A stretch of DNA of 13,506 bases from DASUZB01 sp036377075 (GCA_036377075.1 DASUZB010000298.1:1-13506), one strand, 5' to 3'. Positions 1 through 7,438 are shown, counted from the stretch's first letter. The notes: a model not told the origin generated them from the letters alone. Numbers and translations are program-made.

Positions 1-2396
1 AGCCCGCCGGCGTCGGTGACCAGCGCTCCGATGCTGGGGACCAGCACCGACCACACCGGCGAGGTGACCGGGCAGACCAGCACGTCTCCGGGCCGCAGCT
101 TGCCGAAATCGAACTCGTCCATGACCACCCGGGCCGGCCCCGTGTAACGTCCCGGCGAGGCGGCGATCCCGCCGAGCACCCGGGCGCCCGCCTGCTGGAC
201 CTGGCTGGAGGTCACCGGCTCGATGATCCGGTCGAAGTACCAGAGCAGCGCGGTCATCATGAACCGGGCCTCGGGTGGAAGGGCATCCAGGGAGGGCGGC
301 GGTCCGGGGTCCTTGCCGTAGCTAGCAGGTCCGGGGTGCTGCTCGATGAAGGCCCGCTCCCCCCTGCGGCGGCCGACCAGCGCTCGCCGGGCCTGGCCGT
401 CACCCAGCGCCGCCCGCGTCTCGTCCAGTGTCAGGAAGAAGATGTCGTCGCGCCGGTCGAGCTGGCCGCGGGCGGCCAGGCGCCGGCCGATCTCCAGCAC
501 CCGGTAGCGCAGCAGCGCAAGCGGGACGCTCGTGGTGAAGAACTCGTTGTCCTCGCGCACCGGGTAGGCCCGCTCGGCGCGGGCCAGGGCCCGCTCGAAG
601 CGCTCGCGGTCGGCGGCTGGCCGCGCGGCCAGGGCCGCCCGGGCCCGCCCGGCCGCGGCCGTTCTCCGCCGGGCCAGCTCGGCCGCCTCGGCGTCCGGGT
701 CGTAGCCGCGGGCGAGCTGGTCGGCGAGCAGCCGCAGGGTGAGCTCGGGGGTCTCGGCGATCGACGGGTCGGCGATCTCGTAGCGGAGCGCGCGACAGGC
801 GAACTCGCGCTGGTAACCGGCGAAGGCCTCGGCGAACTCCGGGTCGGTGGCGGCCAGCCGGCCGGCGGTGCCGCCGTCGATCCGGCCTTCGAGCAGGCGG
901 CGCACCGCGGGGCGGCAGGCCGCCATGGCCGCCAGTCGGGCCAGCCGGTGGGCGGGCTCGGTGGAGGTGGTCGATAGGCCGGACAGCAGCTCGCACGCCT
1001 CCTCGTCGGACCAGCCGAGTAGCTCCCGGCAGGCGAAGGCCAGCTCGGCGAGGATCGGCATGAGCGCGCCGTGGAGGAGGAAATGCACGTCGAGACCCTC
1101 GTGCAGCAACGCGAGGGCCCGGGTGGCGTGGGTGTCCAGCGCCTGGTCGTCGAGCGCCTCCAGGTCGGTGTCACGCAGGGCCGCGATGCGGGCGGTCAGG
1201 TCGGGCTGCCACTGCCGGTACCACCGCTCGACGAAGCCGCCCGCCTTGTCGGAGCGGACCGCGGCCACGGCGTCGGCGATGCGCCGGCGCAGCCGCGGCA
1301 CCAGCCGGATCAGTAGTGGCATCAGCCGGGCCGGCGGCGCCGGCCGATCCTTGCCGCCCAGCGGCACCAGCCGCGTGTACTCCCAGCCGCCGATCTGCCG
1401 GCACTCCAGCGTCTCGGCCAGCAGCCCGAACTCCGCGAAGGTGCGCCGCAGGGCCCGGTTGCGGTGCTGGTCGAGGGCCACCGATAGGCTCATCGGCGTC
1501 CACGGCTTGGGCGCGTGGCTGGCCTCCCGCTCCCAGAACCCGGGCGGCACCTCGACCGGCACCGGCACCGGCTCCGGGGCCTGGTCGGGCAGGGCGGTGA
1601 TCGGACGCGCCTGGAGCAGCACCAGCTCGCCCCCGGCCAGGGCCCACTCGATGTCCTGGGGTGGACCCAGCCGAGCCTCGACCCGCCGGGCGAGCGCGGC
1701 CACCCGGGCGGCGACCCCGGCGTCGATGGCGGCCTCTGGAGCCACCCGGCAGGTGGCCTCCCCGCCACGCACCATCCACTCGTCGGGCGACGCCGTGCCG
1801 GCGACCAGCCGGTCGCCCAGGCCGCGCACCGCGCTCACCACCGCGGTGTCCCGGTCGCCGGTGACCGGGTCGGCGCTGAAGGCGACCCCGGCTGCCTCGG
1901 CCGCCACCATCGGCTGCACCAGCACCGCCATCGCCACCTCCCGCCCCACCCCATGGGAGCGCCGGTAGGCGCCGAGGTGGCTGGTGAACGCCGATGCCCA
2001 GCAGCGGCGCACGGCGGCCGCCAGCTCCCCAGCAGGCACCCCGAGGACGGTTTCGTACTGCCCGGCGTAGGAGGCGCCGGGCAGGTCCTCGTCCACCCCC
2101 GAGGACCGCACCGCCAGCAGCCCGCCGCCCAGCCGCCCGGCCATGGCGGCCGCGGCGGCGGCGACCTCGCCGGGAAGCGGCGCCGCCGCCACCTGGTCGG
2201 GGGCGGCGTCGGCGGCCAGCCCGGCCGCGGCCAGGGTCCTCGCCAGCGCCCCGGTGGTGAGCACCACGCCCTGAGGCACCGGGAACCCGGCCCGCCTGAG
2301 CTCGCCCAGGGTGGCCGCCTTGCGGCCCACCCTTGCGGCGTCCGCCGATCCCACCTCATCCAGGGGCAGCACCAGGCCGGTGCTTGTGAGCGTCAT
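1..2396 (-). CDS. PEP/pyruvate-binding phosphotransferase, rifampicin-phosphotransferase-like architecture (3' end cut by window)
   Basis: Partial gene; 798 codons are visible from an ATG at 2396. Residues 24-47 (GRKAATLGELRRAGFPVPQG) and 94-119 (VRSSGVDEDLPGASYAGQYE) are the glycine/arginine-rich ATP-binding motifs of the PPDK/PEP-synthase N-terminal domain. AGVAFSADPVTGD (169-181) and QARPIT (262-267) close that domain. A long middle region of about 430 residues follows, then a swivelling phosphohistidine domain from about residue 735 ending in GALVTDAGG. The catalytic His of this family (usually in a GG..SH..I context) would lie a few codons past the left edge. PEP synthase and PPDK have the His domain soon after the ATP domain; a His domain near residue 800 after a long middle domain is the order in rifampicin phosphotransferases. 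The substrate cannot be read from sequence. A Shine-Dalgarno GGAGGAAGG (2413-2405) lies 8 nt before the ATG. It follows the LuxR-type gene on the same strand by 95 bp. Confidence 0.9.
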   Translation of the reverse strand, partial: MTLTSTGLVLPLDEVGSADAARVGRKAATLGELRRAGFPVPQGVVLTTGALARTLAAAGLAADAAPDQVAAAPLPGEVAAAAAAMAGRLGGGLLAVRSSGVDEDLPGASYAGQYETVLGVPAGELAAAVRRCWASAFTSHLGAYRRSHGVGREVAMAVLVQPMVAAEAAGVAFSADPVTGDRDTAVVSAVRGLGDRLVAGTASPDEWMVRGGEATCRVAPEAAIDAGVAARVAALARRVEARLGPPQDIEWALAGGELVLLQARPITALPDQAPEPVPVPVEVPPGFWEREASHAPKPWTPMSLSVALDQHRNRALRRTFAEFGLLAETLECRQIGGWEYTRLVPLGGKDRPAPPARLMPLLIRLVPRLRRRIADAVAAVRSDKAGGFVERWYRQWQPDLTARIAALRDTDLEALDDQALDTHATRALALLHEGLDVHFLLHGALMPILAELAFACRELLGWSDEEACELLSGLSTTSTEPAHRLARLAAMAACRPAVRRLLEGRIDGGTAGRLAATDPEFAEAFAGYQREFACRALRYEIADPSIAETPELTLRLLADQLARGYDPDAEAAELARRRTAAAGRARAALAARPAADRERFERALARAERAYPVREDNEFFTTSVPLALLRYRVLEIGRRLAARGQLDRRDDIFFLTLDETRAALGDGQARRALVGRRRGERAFIEQHPGPASYGKDPGPPPSLDALPPEARFMMTALLWYFDRIIEPVTSSQVQQAGARVLGGIAASPGRYTGPARVVMDEFDFGKLRPGDVLVCPVTSPVWSVLVPSIGALVTDAGG

Positions 2397-2404
2397 CGCC
2401 GCCA

Positions 2405-2413
2405 CCTTCCTCC
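2405..2413 (-). promoter_or_regulatory. Ribosome binding site of the PEP-utilising enzyme gene
   Basis: GGAGGAAGG on the minus strand, 8 nt upstream of the ATG at 2396. It fixes the start of this gene. Confidence 0.75.
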
Positions 2414-2468
2414 AGCGCGTCGTCTGGTGGCATGCTCCCCCCACCCGGCGGCGGCGCCCATCCGTCCG

Positions 2469-2500
2469 CCTACGTATCGGCCCGCCGGGCCCTACGTATC
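2469..2500. repeat. Paired CCTACGTATC direct repeats flanking a GGCCC-gcc-GGGCC dyad
   Basis: The 10-mer CCTACGTATC occurs at 2469-2478 and 2491-2500, 22 bp apart, about two helical turns. Each copy contains the palindrome TACGTA. Between them GGCCC (2479-2483) and GGGCC (2487-2491) form a 5-bp stem with a 3-nt loop. The right copy overlaps the stop codon of the LuxR-type regulator (2492-2494), and the block lies about 75 bp upstream of the downstream enzyme's start. It could be an operator for the enzyme gene or an attenuating hairpin in a shared transcript. There is no T-tract, so a classical terminator is less likely. Confidence 0.45.
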
Positions 2501-5440
2501 CTCGGCGGCGAGCCCGCGCTCCAGGACCCAGCGGGTCAGCGCCGTCCGCGACGGAAGGCCGAGCCGGGTGTAGACGTGCTGCAGGTGCGTGGTGACGGTG
2601 CGGGGGCTGATGAACAGCCGCCCGGCGATCTCGGCGTTGCTGAGCCCCGCGGCGACCAGGCGGACCACCTGCAACTCCCGCTCCGACAGCTCGCCGGTCG
2701 TGGCCCTGGGGGCAGCGGCGGGCCGCTCCCCGAGGGCGCGCAGCAGCCGGCGGGCCCGGTCGGCGAACGGGCGGGCGCCGAGCCGGTCGAAGGTGACCAG
2801 GCTCCGGCGGGCCGCCTCGACCGCGTCGTCCCGGCCTGCGGGGACGTGCTCGTCGCCGTCGGCCGCCGAGGCGGCCTCGGCCCAGCCGAGCCGGGCCCGG
2901 GCCGCCTGGAACGGCAGCTCTAGGCCGTCCAGCCGGTCGGCGGCGCGGCGCAGGCAGGCCAGCGCCGCCGCCCGCTCGCCAAGGGCCACCCGCGCCAGCC
3001 CCTCGACCCAGCTCCCGCACGCGGCCGGCCACGGCGCGCCCGGACCCAGCCCGCCGAGCCGGCGGGCCGTGTCGACCGCGCCGGCCGGGTCGCCGGCCGC
3101 CACCTGGGCCTCCCCCAGAACGGCGAGGCCCAGGCAGGGCAGGACCGTGGGGGTGGCTACGGCCGCGGCGGCCCGCTCCCGCGCCCGCTGCGGGTCGCCG
3201 GCGGCGAGAGCGGCCGTCGCCTCGGCGAGCTCCATCACCGTGAAGATGTGACGGTCGGCCGCGGCGGCGGCGCCGTAGACCTCCCGCGCCTCGGTCACGC
3301 AGCGCGCCGCCTCCTCCGGCCGGCCACGCTGGGCGAGCACGAAGGCGCGGCCGGCCAGGCCGGTGGCCATGGCGCGGGCGTACCCGACCCGGTAGCCGTG
3401 GGCAAGCAGCTCCTCGGCACCCCACAGCGCCTCCTCCCAGGCGTCGGTGACCAGGTCGATCGCCACGACGAAGAAGCGGCCACCCAGCTCCAGGGTTGGC
3501 GAGCCGGTCTGCCGGGCCAGCGCGAGGTCGGCCAACGCGTGGTCGCGGGCCAGGCGGTGGTCGCCGACGTTGGCGGCGGTCATAGCCAGGTGCCGGTGCG
3601 CCTGGGCGGCCAGCACGCTCAGCCCCGCCCCCTCGGTCACGGCGAGCGCCTGCAGGCCGTGCTCGCGGGCGGCCACCAGGCGGCCGCGCAGGAACGCCGC
3701 GTCGGCTCGGGCCAGGTGCGCCGACGCCACCGCCTGCCGCGTCCCGCCGCGGTCCGCCAGGGCAAGCAGGGCGACCGCTCCCTCCTCCAGCCGGGCTACA
3801 TCACCCTTCCGCACCAGCAGCCGGAGCCGGATGTGGTGGAGGTCAGCCAGCTTCGCGTCGGCATCGGTGCCCTCGATTGCCCGGAAGGCGGCGGCCAGCT
3901 GCGCCTCGGCCGCGTCGAACCGGCCCCGGTCCCACTCGACCAGTGCCAGCTGACCCCGCAGGCGGGCGGCGGCCGGCCGGTCGCCGGACCGTTCGCGTCC
4001 GGCGGCGGCCTCGGACCAGGCCGCCACGGCCGCCTCCAACTGGCTCGCGCGCGAGTAGGCGTGGCCGAGGCGCTCCAACAGCTCCCCGACCATGGCGGGC
4101 TGGTCGACGCGGGCGAGCGCCAGGGCGGCCGCGAACAGGTCGGCCGCCTCGGCGTCGGCGTGCAACTCCTCGGCCCGCCGGCCCGCCGCCACCAGGACAT
4201 ACAGCGCGCGGTCAGGGTCGGCCTCGCCCGCCGCGCCGAGGTAGTGGTGGGCAAGCCGCTGCGGGTCGCCCGGACCCAGTGCCTCCAGGGCGTCGGCTAC
4301 GCCGGCGTGGAGCCGGCGCCGCCGCAGCTCCGGCAGCTCGCCGTAGGCGACCTCGGCGATCAGGGGATGGGCGGCCCGGTGGACGAGGTCGGAGCCGGCG
4401 GGCTCCTCGACCACCAGGCCGGAGTCGCGGAGGCGGCGGAGCCGCTCGCCCAGCTCGTCCCCTCCTGGACCGCCGACCCGGCCAAGGACCGCCGGGGAGG
4501 CGGCGTCGCCGGCGACTGCGATCAGCTCGAGCAGTGCCCGGTCGCCAGGGTCCAGGCGTTCCAGGCGCGCCAGCACCAAGTCGCGCACGACCGGCGGCAC
4601 GGCGGTCGGCGACCCGCCGCCGAGCACCCAGGCGTCCCCGCTGCGGAACAGCTCGCCGGTGTCGCGGAGGCCGCGGATCAGGGCGGTGACGAACAGCGGC
4701 GTCCCGGCCGCCCGCCGGTGCAGCACGCCGAGTAACGCGGCCGGCGGCTCGCCGCCGAGCAGGCCGCGCGCCAGCGCGGCGACCGCCTCTGGGCCGAGGT
4801 CCCCGATGGGGAGCTCCTCGGCCAGCCCGAGCCGCTGCAGCGAGCGCACCAGCGCCCGCAGCCGCGGGTGGGTGCGTGCCTCATCCAGGCGGTAGGCGCC
4901 CAGCAGCAGCACGCGGTGGGTCCCGAGGCCTCTGGCCAGGTAGTGCAGCAGCTCCAGCGAAGCGCCGTCGGCCCAGTGCAGGTCGTCGACCAGCAGCGCC
5001 ACCGGCCGCTCGGCCGCCACCCGCTCGACCAGCCGGGACACCGCCTCGAACAGGCGGGTCCGCTCCAGGGCGGCGTCCCCCAGCGGCTCCGGCGGCGGCA
5101 GGTGCAGCCCGGCGAACAGCCGGCCCAGATCGGGCAGACCACCGACCAGCTCGGCCCGGCGGCCCGGCTCCAACCCGGCCAGGAACGGCCCCAGCGCTTC
5201 CAGGACCGGGGCGTAGGCCAGGTCGTCCTGCAGCGGGTAGGCGGCGCCCTGCAGGGTCACAAACCCGCGCCGGCGGGCCAACGTGAGGGCCTCCGCGGCC
5301 AGCCGAGACTTGCCGATGCCCGCCTCGCCGGCCAGCAGCAGCACCCCGCCCGACCCGTTGGCGGCGCGGTCCAGGGCGGCCAGCACCCGGCCGAGCTCCT
5401 CGGACCGCCCCACCAACGGAACGACCGTCGATTCCGCCAC
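2492..5440 (-). CDS. Large ATP-binding LuxR-family (LAL/MalT-like) transcriptional regulator
   Basis: About 982 aa from a GTG at 5440. The N-terminus is a STAND/AAA-type ATPase: VGRSEEL at 10-16, Walker A GEAGIGKS at 38-45 and Walker B VALLVDDLHWAD at about 147-158. A long alanine/leucine-rich helical region with TPR-like character follows and probably serves as sensor or oligomerisation surface. Residues 916-982 are a LuxR/GerE helix-turn-helix (SERELQVVRLVAAGLSNAEI, then SPRTVTTHLQHVYTRLG). Size and domain order match LAL regulators, which are usually ATP-dependent activators of degradative or biosynthetic genes. An in-frame ATG at 5503 would give 1003 aa, but it lacks a convincing ribosome site and the extension has no recognisable domain; conserved sequence begins just after the GTG. 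The next gene on the strand is the phosphotransferase, the most likely target or operon partner. The inducer is unknown. Confidence 0.92.
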   Translation of the reverse strand: MAESTVVPLVGRSEELGRVLAALDRAANGSGGVLLLAGEAGIGKSRLAAEALTLARRRGFVTLQGAAYPLQDDLAYAPVLEALGPFLAGLEPGRRAELVGGLPDLGRLFAGLHLPPPEPLGDAALERTRLFEAVSRLVERVAAERPVALLVDDLHWADGASLELLHYLARGLGTHRVLLLGAYRLDEARTHPRLRALVRSLQRLGLAEELPIGDLGPEAVAALARGLLGGEPPAALLGVLHRRAAGTPLFVTALIRGLRDTGELFRSGDAWVLGGGSPTAVPPVVRDLVLARLERLDPGDRALLELIAVAGDAASPAVLGRVGGPGGDELGERLRRLRDSGLVVEEPAGSDLVHRAAHPLIAEVAYGELPELRRRRLHAGVADALEALGPGDPQRLAHHYLGAAGEADPDRALYVLVAAGRRAEELHADAEAADLFAAALALARVDQPAMVGELLERLGHAYSRASQLEAAVAAWSEAAAGRERSGDRPAAARLRGQLALVEWDRGRFDAAEAQLAAAFRAIEGTDADAKLADLHHIRLRLLVRKGDVARLEEGAVALLALADRGGTRQAVASAHLARADAAFLRGRLVAAREHGLQALAVTEGAGLSVLAAQAHRHLAMTAANVGDHRLARDHALADLALARQTGSPTLELGGRFFVVAIDLVTDAWEEALWGAEELLAHGYRVGYARAMATGLAGRAFVLAQRGRPEEAARCVTEAREVYGAAAAADRHIFTVMELAEATAALAAGDPQRARERAAAAVATPTVLPCLGLAVLGEAQVAAGDPAGAVDTARRLGGLGPGAPWPAACGSWVEGLARVALGERAAALACLRRAADRLDGLELPFQAARARLGWAEAASAADGDEHVPAGRDDAVEAARRSLVTFDRLGARPFADRARRLLRALGERPAAAPRATTGELSERELQVVRLVAAGLSNAEIAGRLFISPRTVTTHLQHVYTRLGLPSRTALTRWVLERGLAAEDT

Positions 5441-5450
5441 AGCGCCGCCT

Positions 5451-5585
5451 TCACCGCCACAGGTTCGGCAGCTGCAGCCTGGTCGGCTGGCCACCGGCGG
5501 CATGCACCAGCGACGCGTCGAGGCGCTCCACGTCCGCGGTCCCGCCCAGAGACGGATGCATTCTGGCCATGAGCAACCCGAGCAT
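5451..5585 (-). CDS. Possible short upstream ORF before the LuxR-type regulator
   Basis: ATG at 5585 (alternatives at 5570 and 5561) opens a 44-codon frame ending in TGA at 5453-5451, only 10 nt before the regulator's GTG start and in a different frame. The peptide starts MLGLLMARMHPSLGG and ends RLQLPNLWR; I recognise no homology. A ribosome finishing here would be well placed to re-initiate at the regulator, whose own ribosome site is weak, so a translation-coupling leader is possible. Random open frames of this length are common at high GC. Confidence 0.2.
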   Translation of the reverse strand: MLGLLMARMHPSLGGTADVERLDASLVHAAGGQPTRLQLPNLWR

Positions 5586-5731
5586 AGACCACGTGCCGCA
5601 ACCGCCAGCGGCCTGACAACTCGTTCCCGGTCTTCGCAGGTTATGTGCTCTCCGACCGCTATGCGGCCAAGCGTATCAGGGCGAACAAGGCCACGGAACC
5701 AGCAACAAGGCTGGTCAGAGCGGTGGAAACC

Positions 5732-5744
5732 GAGCTGACAGCTC
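5732..5744. promoter_or_regulatory. GAGCTG-a-CAGCTC dyad, possible operator
   Basis: A perfect 6-1-6 inverted repeat in the spacer about 290 bp upstream of the regulator's start. It has the size of a transcription factor half-site pair. A single copy was seen and no partner protein is implied by the sequence. Confidence 0.25.
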
Positions 5745-5789
5745 AGTCGGCGATCTGACCGATCCCAGTCGGTATGGACTCCCCCAGGG

Positions 5790-5814
5790 CGCCGGAATCA
5801 AAGGGCGACCGGCG
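5790..5814 (-). terminator. Weak inverted repeat downstream of tRNA-Thr
   Basis: CGCCGG (5790-5795) and CCGGCG (5809-5814) can pair across a 13-nt loop, starting 22 nt past the tRNA 3' end. No T-run follows on the minus strand. It is a possible tRNA terminator or processing structure, but the large loop makes this uncertain. Confidence 0.22.
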
Positions 5815-5836
5815 TTTGCGCTGGTCAGCCGTTGTG

Positions 5837-5912
5837 TGGAGCCCCCCGCCGGAATCGAACCGGCGACCCCTTCCTTACCATGGAAGTGCTCTGCCGTCTG
5901 AGCTAGGGGGGC
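5837..5912 (-). tRNA. tRNA-Thr (anticodon GGT)
   Basis: Full 76-nt cloverleaf with encoded CCA. Acceptor stem GCCCCCC/GGGGGGC, D-stem GCTC/GAGC around AGACGGCA, anticodon stem CTTCC/GGAAG with loop ATGGTAA (anticodon GGT, reads ACC and ACT), variable GGGTC, T-stem GCCGG/CCGGC with loop TTCGATT, discriminator T, then CCA. All stems pair perfectly. It stands alone, transcribed in the same direction as its neighbours on both sides. No integrase or duplicated 3' end is present, so it shows no sign of use as an integration site. Confidence 0.96.
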
Positions 5913-5938
5913 ATGGATGCGTTCGCCGCCATCGTGCA

Positions 5939-5959
5939 GGGGGCATGGTACATGGCCCC
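5939..5959 (-). terminator. Imperfect hairpin between the lipoprotein gene and tRNA-Thr
   Basis: GGGGCATG (5940-5947) pairs with CATG-G-CCCC (5951-5959), giving about 8 bp with a bulged G and a 3-nt loop. It lies in the 89-bp gap between the lipoprotein stop (6002) and the tRNA 5' end (5912). A U-tract-free terminator or a tRNA precursor processing structure would fit. Confidence 0.3.
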
Positions 5960-6001
5960 GAGCGTGGGCGTCCTGCCATCTTCCCGAGCGGGCCTGTGAC
6001 G

Positions 6002-6586
6002 CTAGAGCCTGTGGCCGTTGGCGTCCAGGTAGACCACGGCGCCCCGGGGCGGCACGTCGAAACCGGGAGGGGTGACCAGGACCCAGTAGCGGTCCGGCAG
6101 GCCCGGCCGGGCGATCGTCCTGGCCTCCAGCGTCCTGGTGACGGGCCTGGGGCCGGCCGGGTGGTAGACGTCGAAGGTCGTGGTCGTCCGCGGGTAGCGC
6201 GCGACGGTGAGGTGGACGGTGGCGACCCGCTTGGGCACCGCCTCGAACACGATCCTGCCGCGTTGCGCCGGGAGCTCGTAGCTGCCTCCGTAGGAGCCGG
6301 ACCGGGAGAACTTGATCGGGTCGCGGACGCACGCCCTGGTCACGATCTCGGCGTCGTAGCTGAGCTCGACGCAGGGATCGTCGCGCCGCCCGGTGTCGGC
6401 GAGCACCGCCCAGCGGGTGTCGCCGACGGTGCCGTCGGCGACGAGCCTGATCGCGTCGCCAGCCGCCGGCCGCTGCGGCAGGTTGCACCCGGCCAGGCCC
6501 ATGCCCAGCGCGGCGACGGCGAGCGCGGGGAGCAGGCGCCGCCACGGCCGCGCTGGCCGCTCAGCTCGAGTAGATGCGCAACTCAT
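6002..6586 (-). CDS. Predicted lipoprotein of unknown function, paralogue of the upstream membrane protein
   Basis: 194 aa. Residues 1-33 form a lipoprotein signal: basic start with PWRR at 14-17, hydrophobic ALAVAALGMG, and lipobox LAGC with the lipidated Cys at 34. The mature part is a compact domain with Cys72 and Cys86, so a disulfide is possible outside the membrane. It ends in a beta-rich stretch, GLPDRYWVLVTPPGF then YLDANGHRL. The same C-terminal pattern occurs in the gene just upstream (GLPGRFFVFHRSGF, then FEANGHEL), as does a matching core (VFEAVPKRVATVHL versus LFGTVPASVTKVRL), so the two look like a diverged tandem duplication. The ATG lies inside the end of the upstream gene (26-nt overlap), with GAGG 9 nt before it, which suggests translational coupling. 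I do not recognise the family; function unknown. Confidence 0.85.
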   Translation of the reverse strand: MSCASTRAERPARPWRRLLPALAVAALGMGLAGCNLPQRPAAGDAIRLVADGTVGDTRWAVLADTGRRDDPCVELSYDAEIVTRACVRDPIKFSRSGSYGGSYELPAQRGRIVFEAVPKRVATVHLTVARYPRTTTTFDVYHPAGPRPVTRTLEARTIARPGLPDRYWVLVTPPGFDVPPRGAVVYLDANGHRL

Positions 6587-7256
6587 GGCCGTTGGCCTCG
6601 AACATCGCCGTGATCTTGGCCTGCTGGTCGCTCGACCTCCCTGGTCCGAACCCGGACCGGTGGAAGACGAAGAAGCGGCCCGGGAGCCCGCGGTGGGTGA
6701 TGGTCGCGACGGTGACCCGCTGGCCGGGGACGGCCAGGCGCACCTTGGTCACGCTCGCCGGCACCGTCCCGAACAGCAGCCACTCGCGCGTCCCCGGGAT
6801 CTGGTAGGTGCTCAGCGCGCCACCGCCGCCGAGCGCGCCGACGTAGCCGGTGTGGTCGGCCGTCGGCGTGAAGCCGCAGCTCATCGCCTCGGTGAGCCGG
6901 TGCGGCCCAGGGTTCTCGTACCTGTTGTCGATGGACTTGCGCCGGTCGGAGATCGAGTCGTGGAGGAAGTAGACGCACAGCAGCCGCCGGCCCACCCCGG
7001 CCGGCGCCCGCTTGGCGCCGTGGACCCACCATGGCTTGCCCGCGATCGTGCCGGACGCGATCTCGACCCCGCCGCCGTTGCGCCACCGCAGCACCCACGC
7101 GGGCAGCCGGCTCGCGGGCGCCTCCATGACCAGGTCCGGGACGACCGCGAGCGCGCCGATGGCGAGCAGGAAGATCCCGAGCCCCAGGCATCCGAGGCGG
7201 GACGACCGCCGCATCCACAAGGGTGGGCGGGTCGGCCCGACCCCCGTTGACTCCAC
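6561..7256 (-). CDS. Predicted single-pass membrane-anchored protein of unknown function
   Basis: 231 aa from a GTG at 7256, chosen because GGGGGAGG lies 7 nt upstream. The internal ATG at 7214 has no ribosome site. A short basic N-terminus (MRRSSR at 15-20) precedes one hydrophobic helix at about 21-41, so the rest should be outside the cytoplasm. The outer domain has two cysteines (94 and 127), a GALGGGGALSTY stretch, and the TVPASVTKVRLAV, GLPGRFFVFHRSGF and FEANGHEL motifs shared with the downstream lipoprotein. Its longer N-terminal part adds about 35 residues relative to the paralogue. First gene of a two-gene unit; an 18-bp palindrome sits just upstream of its ribosome site. No known family was recognised. 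Confidence 0.85.
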   Translation of the reverse strand: MESTGVGPTRPPLWMRRSSRLGCLGLGIFLLAIGALAVVPDLVMEAPASRLPAWVLRWRNGGGVEIASGTIAGKPWWVHGAKRAPAGVGRRLLCVYFLHDSISDRRKSIDNRYENPGPHRLTEAMSCGFTPTADHTGYVGALGGGGALSTYQIPGTREWLLFGTVPASVTKVRLAVPGQRVTVATITHRGLPGRFFVFHRSGFGPGRSSDQQAKITAMFEANGHELRIYSS

Positions 7257-7261
7257 CAGCC

Positions 7262-7270
7262 CGCCTCCCC
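7262..7270 (-). promoter_or_regulatory. Ribosome binding site deciding the GTG start at 7256
   Basis: The minus strand reads GGGGGAGG about 7 nt before GTG (7256-7254). No comparable site precedes the internal ATG at 7214, so the longer form is preferred. Confidence 0.65.
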
Positions 7271-7277
7271 CGTCCCG

Positions 7278-7295
7278 CCGTCGCGATCGCGACGG
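7278..7295. promoter_or_regulatory. 18-bp perfect palindrome, candidate operator
   Basis: CCGTCGCGATCGCGACGG is fully self-complementary with no loop. It lies in the 194-bp divergent spacer, 22 bp before the GTG of the membrane-protein gene and directly upstream of its ribosome site, on the far side from the DUF2461 gene start (about 155 bp away). A gapless dyad of this size suits a dimeric repressor. It could also be a hairpin in the 5' leader. Confidence 0.4.
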
Positions 7296-7438
7296 TCCAA
7301 CCCGATATCCGGCAGCCCCGCTTGCTTGAACTCTTCGCGGCGTGCATCTCGATGCCGCAACGACGGCGCGGCGATGGGCTTACTCGCGGTAACAGTTCGG
7401 TTCGGGTCGGACGGAGGACCTACCCGCCCGCCCTGGTC

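Larger units (their letters stand above)
5441..5836. other. Intergenic leader between the LuxR-type gene and tRNA-Thr
   Basis: About 400 bp without a confident gene. It holds the possible short upstream ORF (5451-5585), a TATGCT box on the minus strand (5586-5581), a 13-bp dyad (5732-5744) and a weak inverted repeat just past the tRNA (5790-5814). Its middle is less GC-rich than the flanking genes, as expected for a promoter region. I could not assign a convincing -35/-10 pair. Confidence 0.5.

Noticed and set aside
3248..4735. 495-aa plus-strand open frame opposite the LuxR-type regulator
   Set aside because: Antisense shadow caused by high GC; low-complexity Gly/Arg/Pro composition and no domain, while the opposite strand encodes a clear LAL protein.
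5837..5912. tRNA-Thr as an integration site
   Set aside because: No integrase gene, no duplicated tRNA 3' end and no compositional break nearby.
5715..6545. 276-aa minus-strand open frame containing PLAQTAEHFHGKEGVAGSIPAGGS
   Set aside because: That part is the sense translation of tRNA-Thr, and the rest is an alternate frame of the lipoprotein gene.
5774..6613. 279-aa plus-strand open frame containing PPPESNRRPLPYHG
   Set aside because: This is the antisense reading of tRNA-Thr followed by the antisense of the lipoprotein gene; the PPESNRRP-like string is a familiar false protein from tRNA genes.
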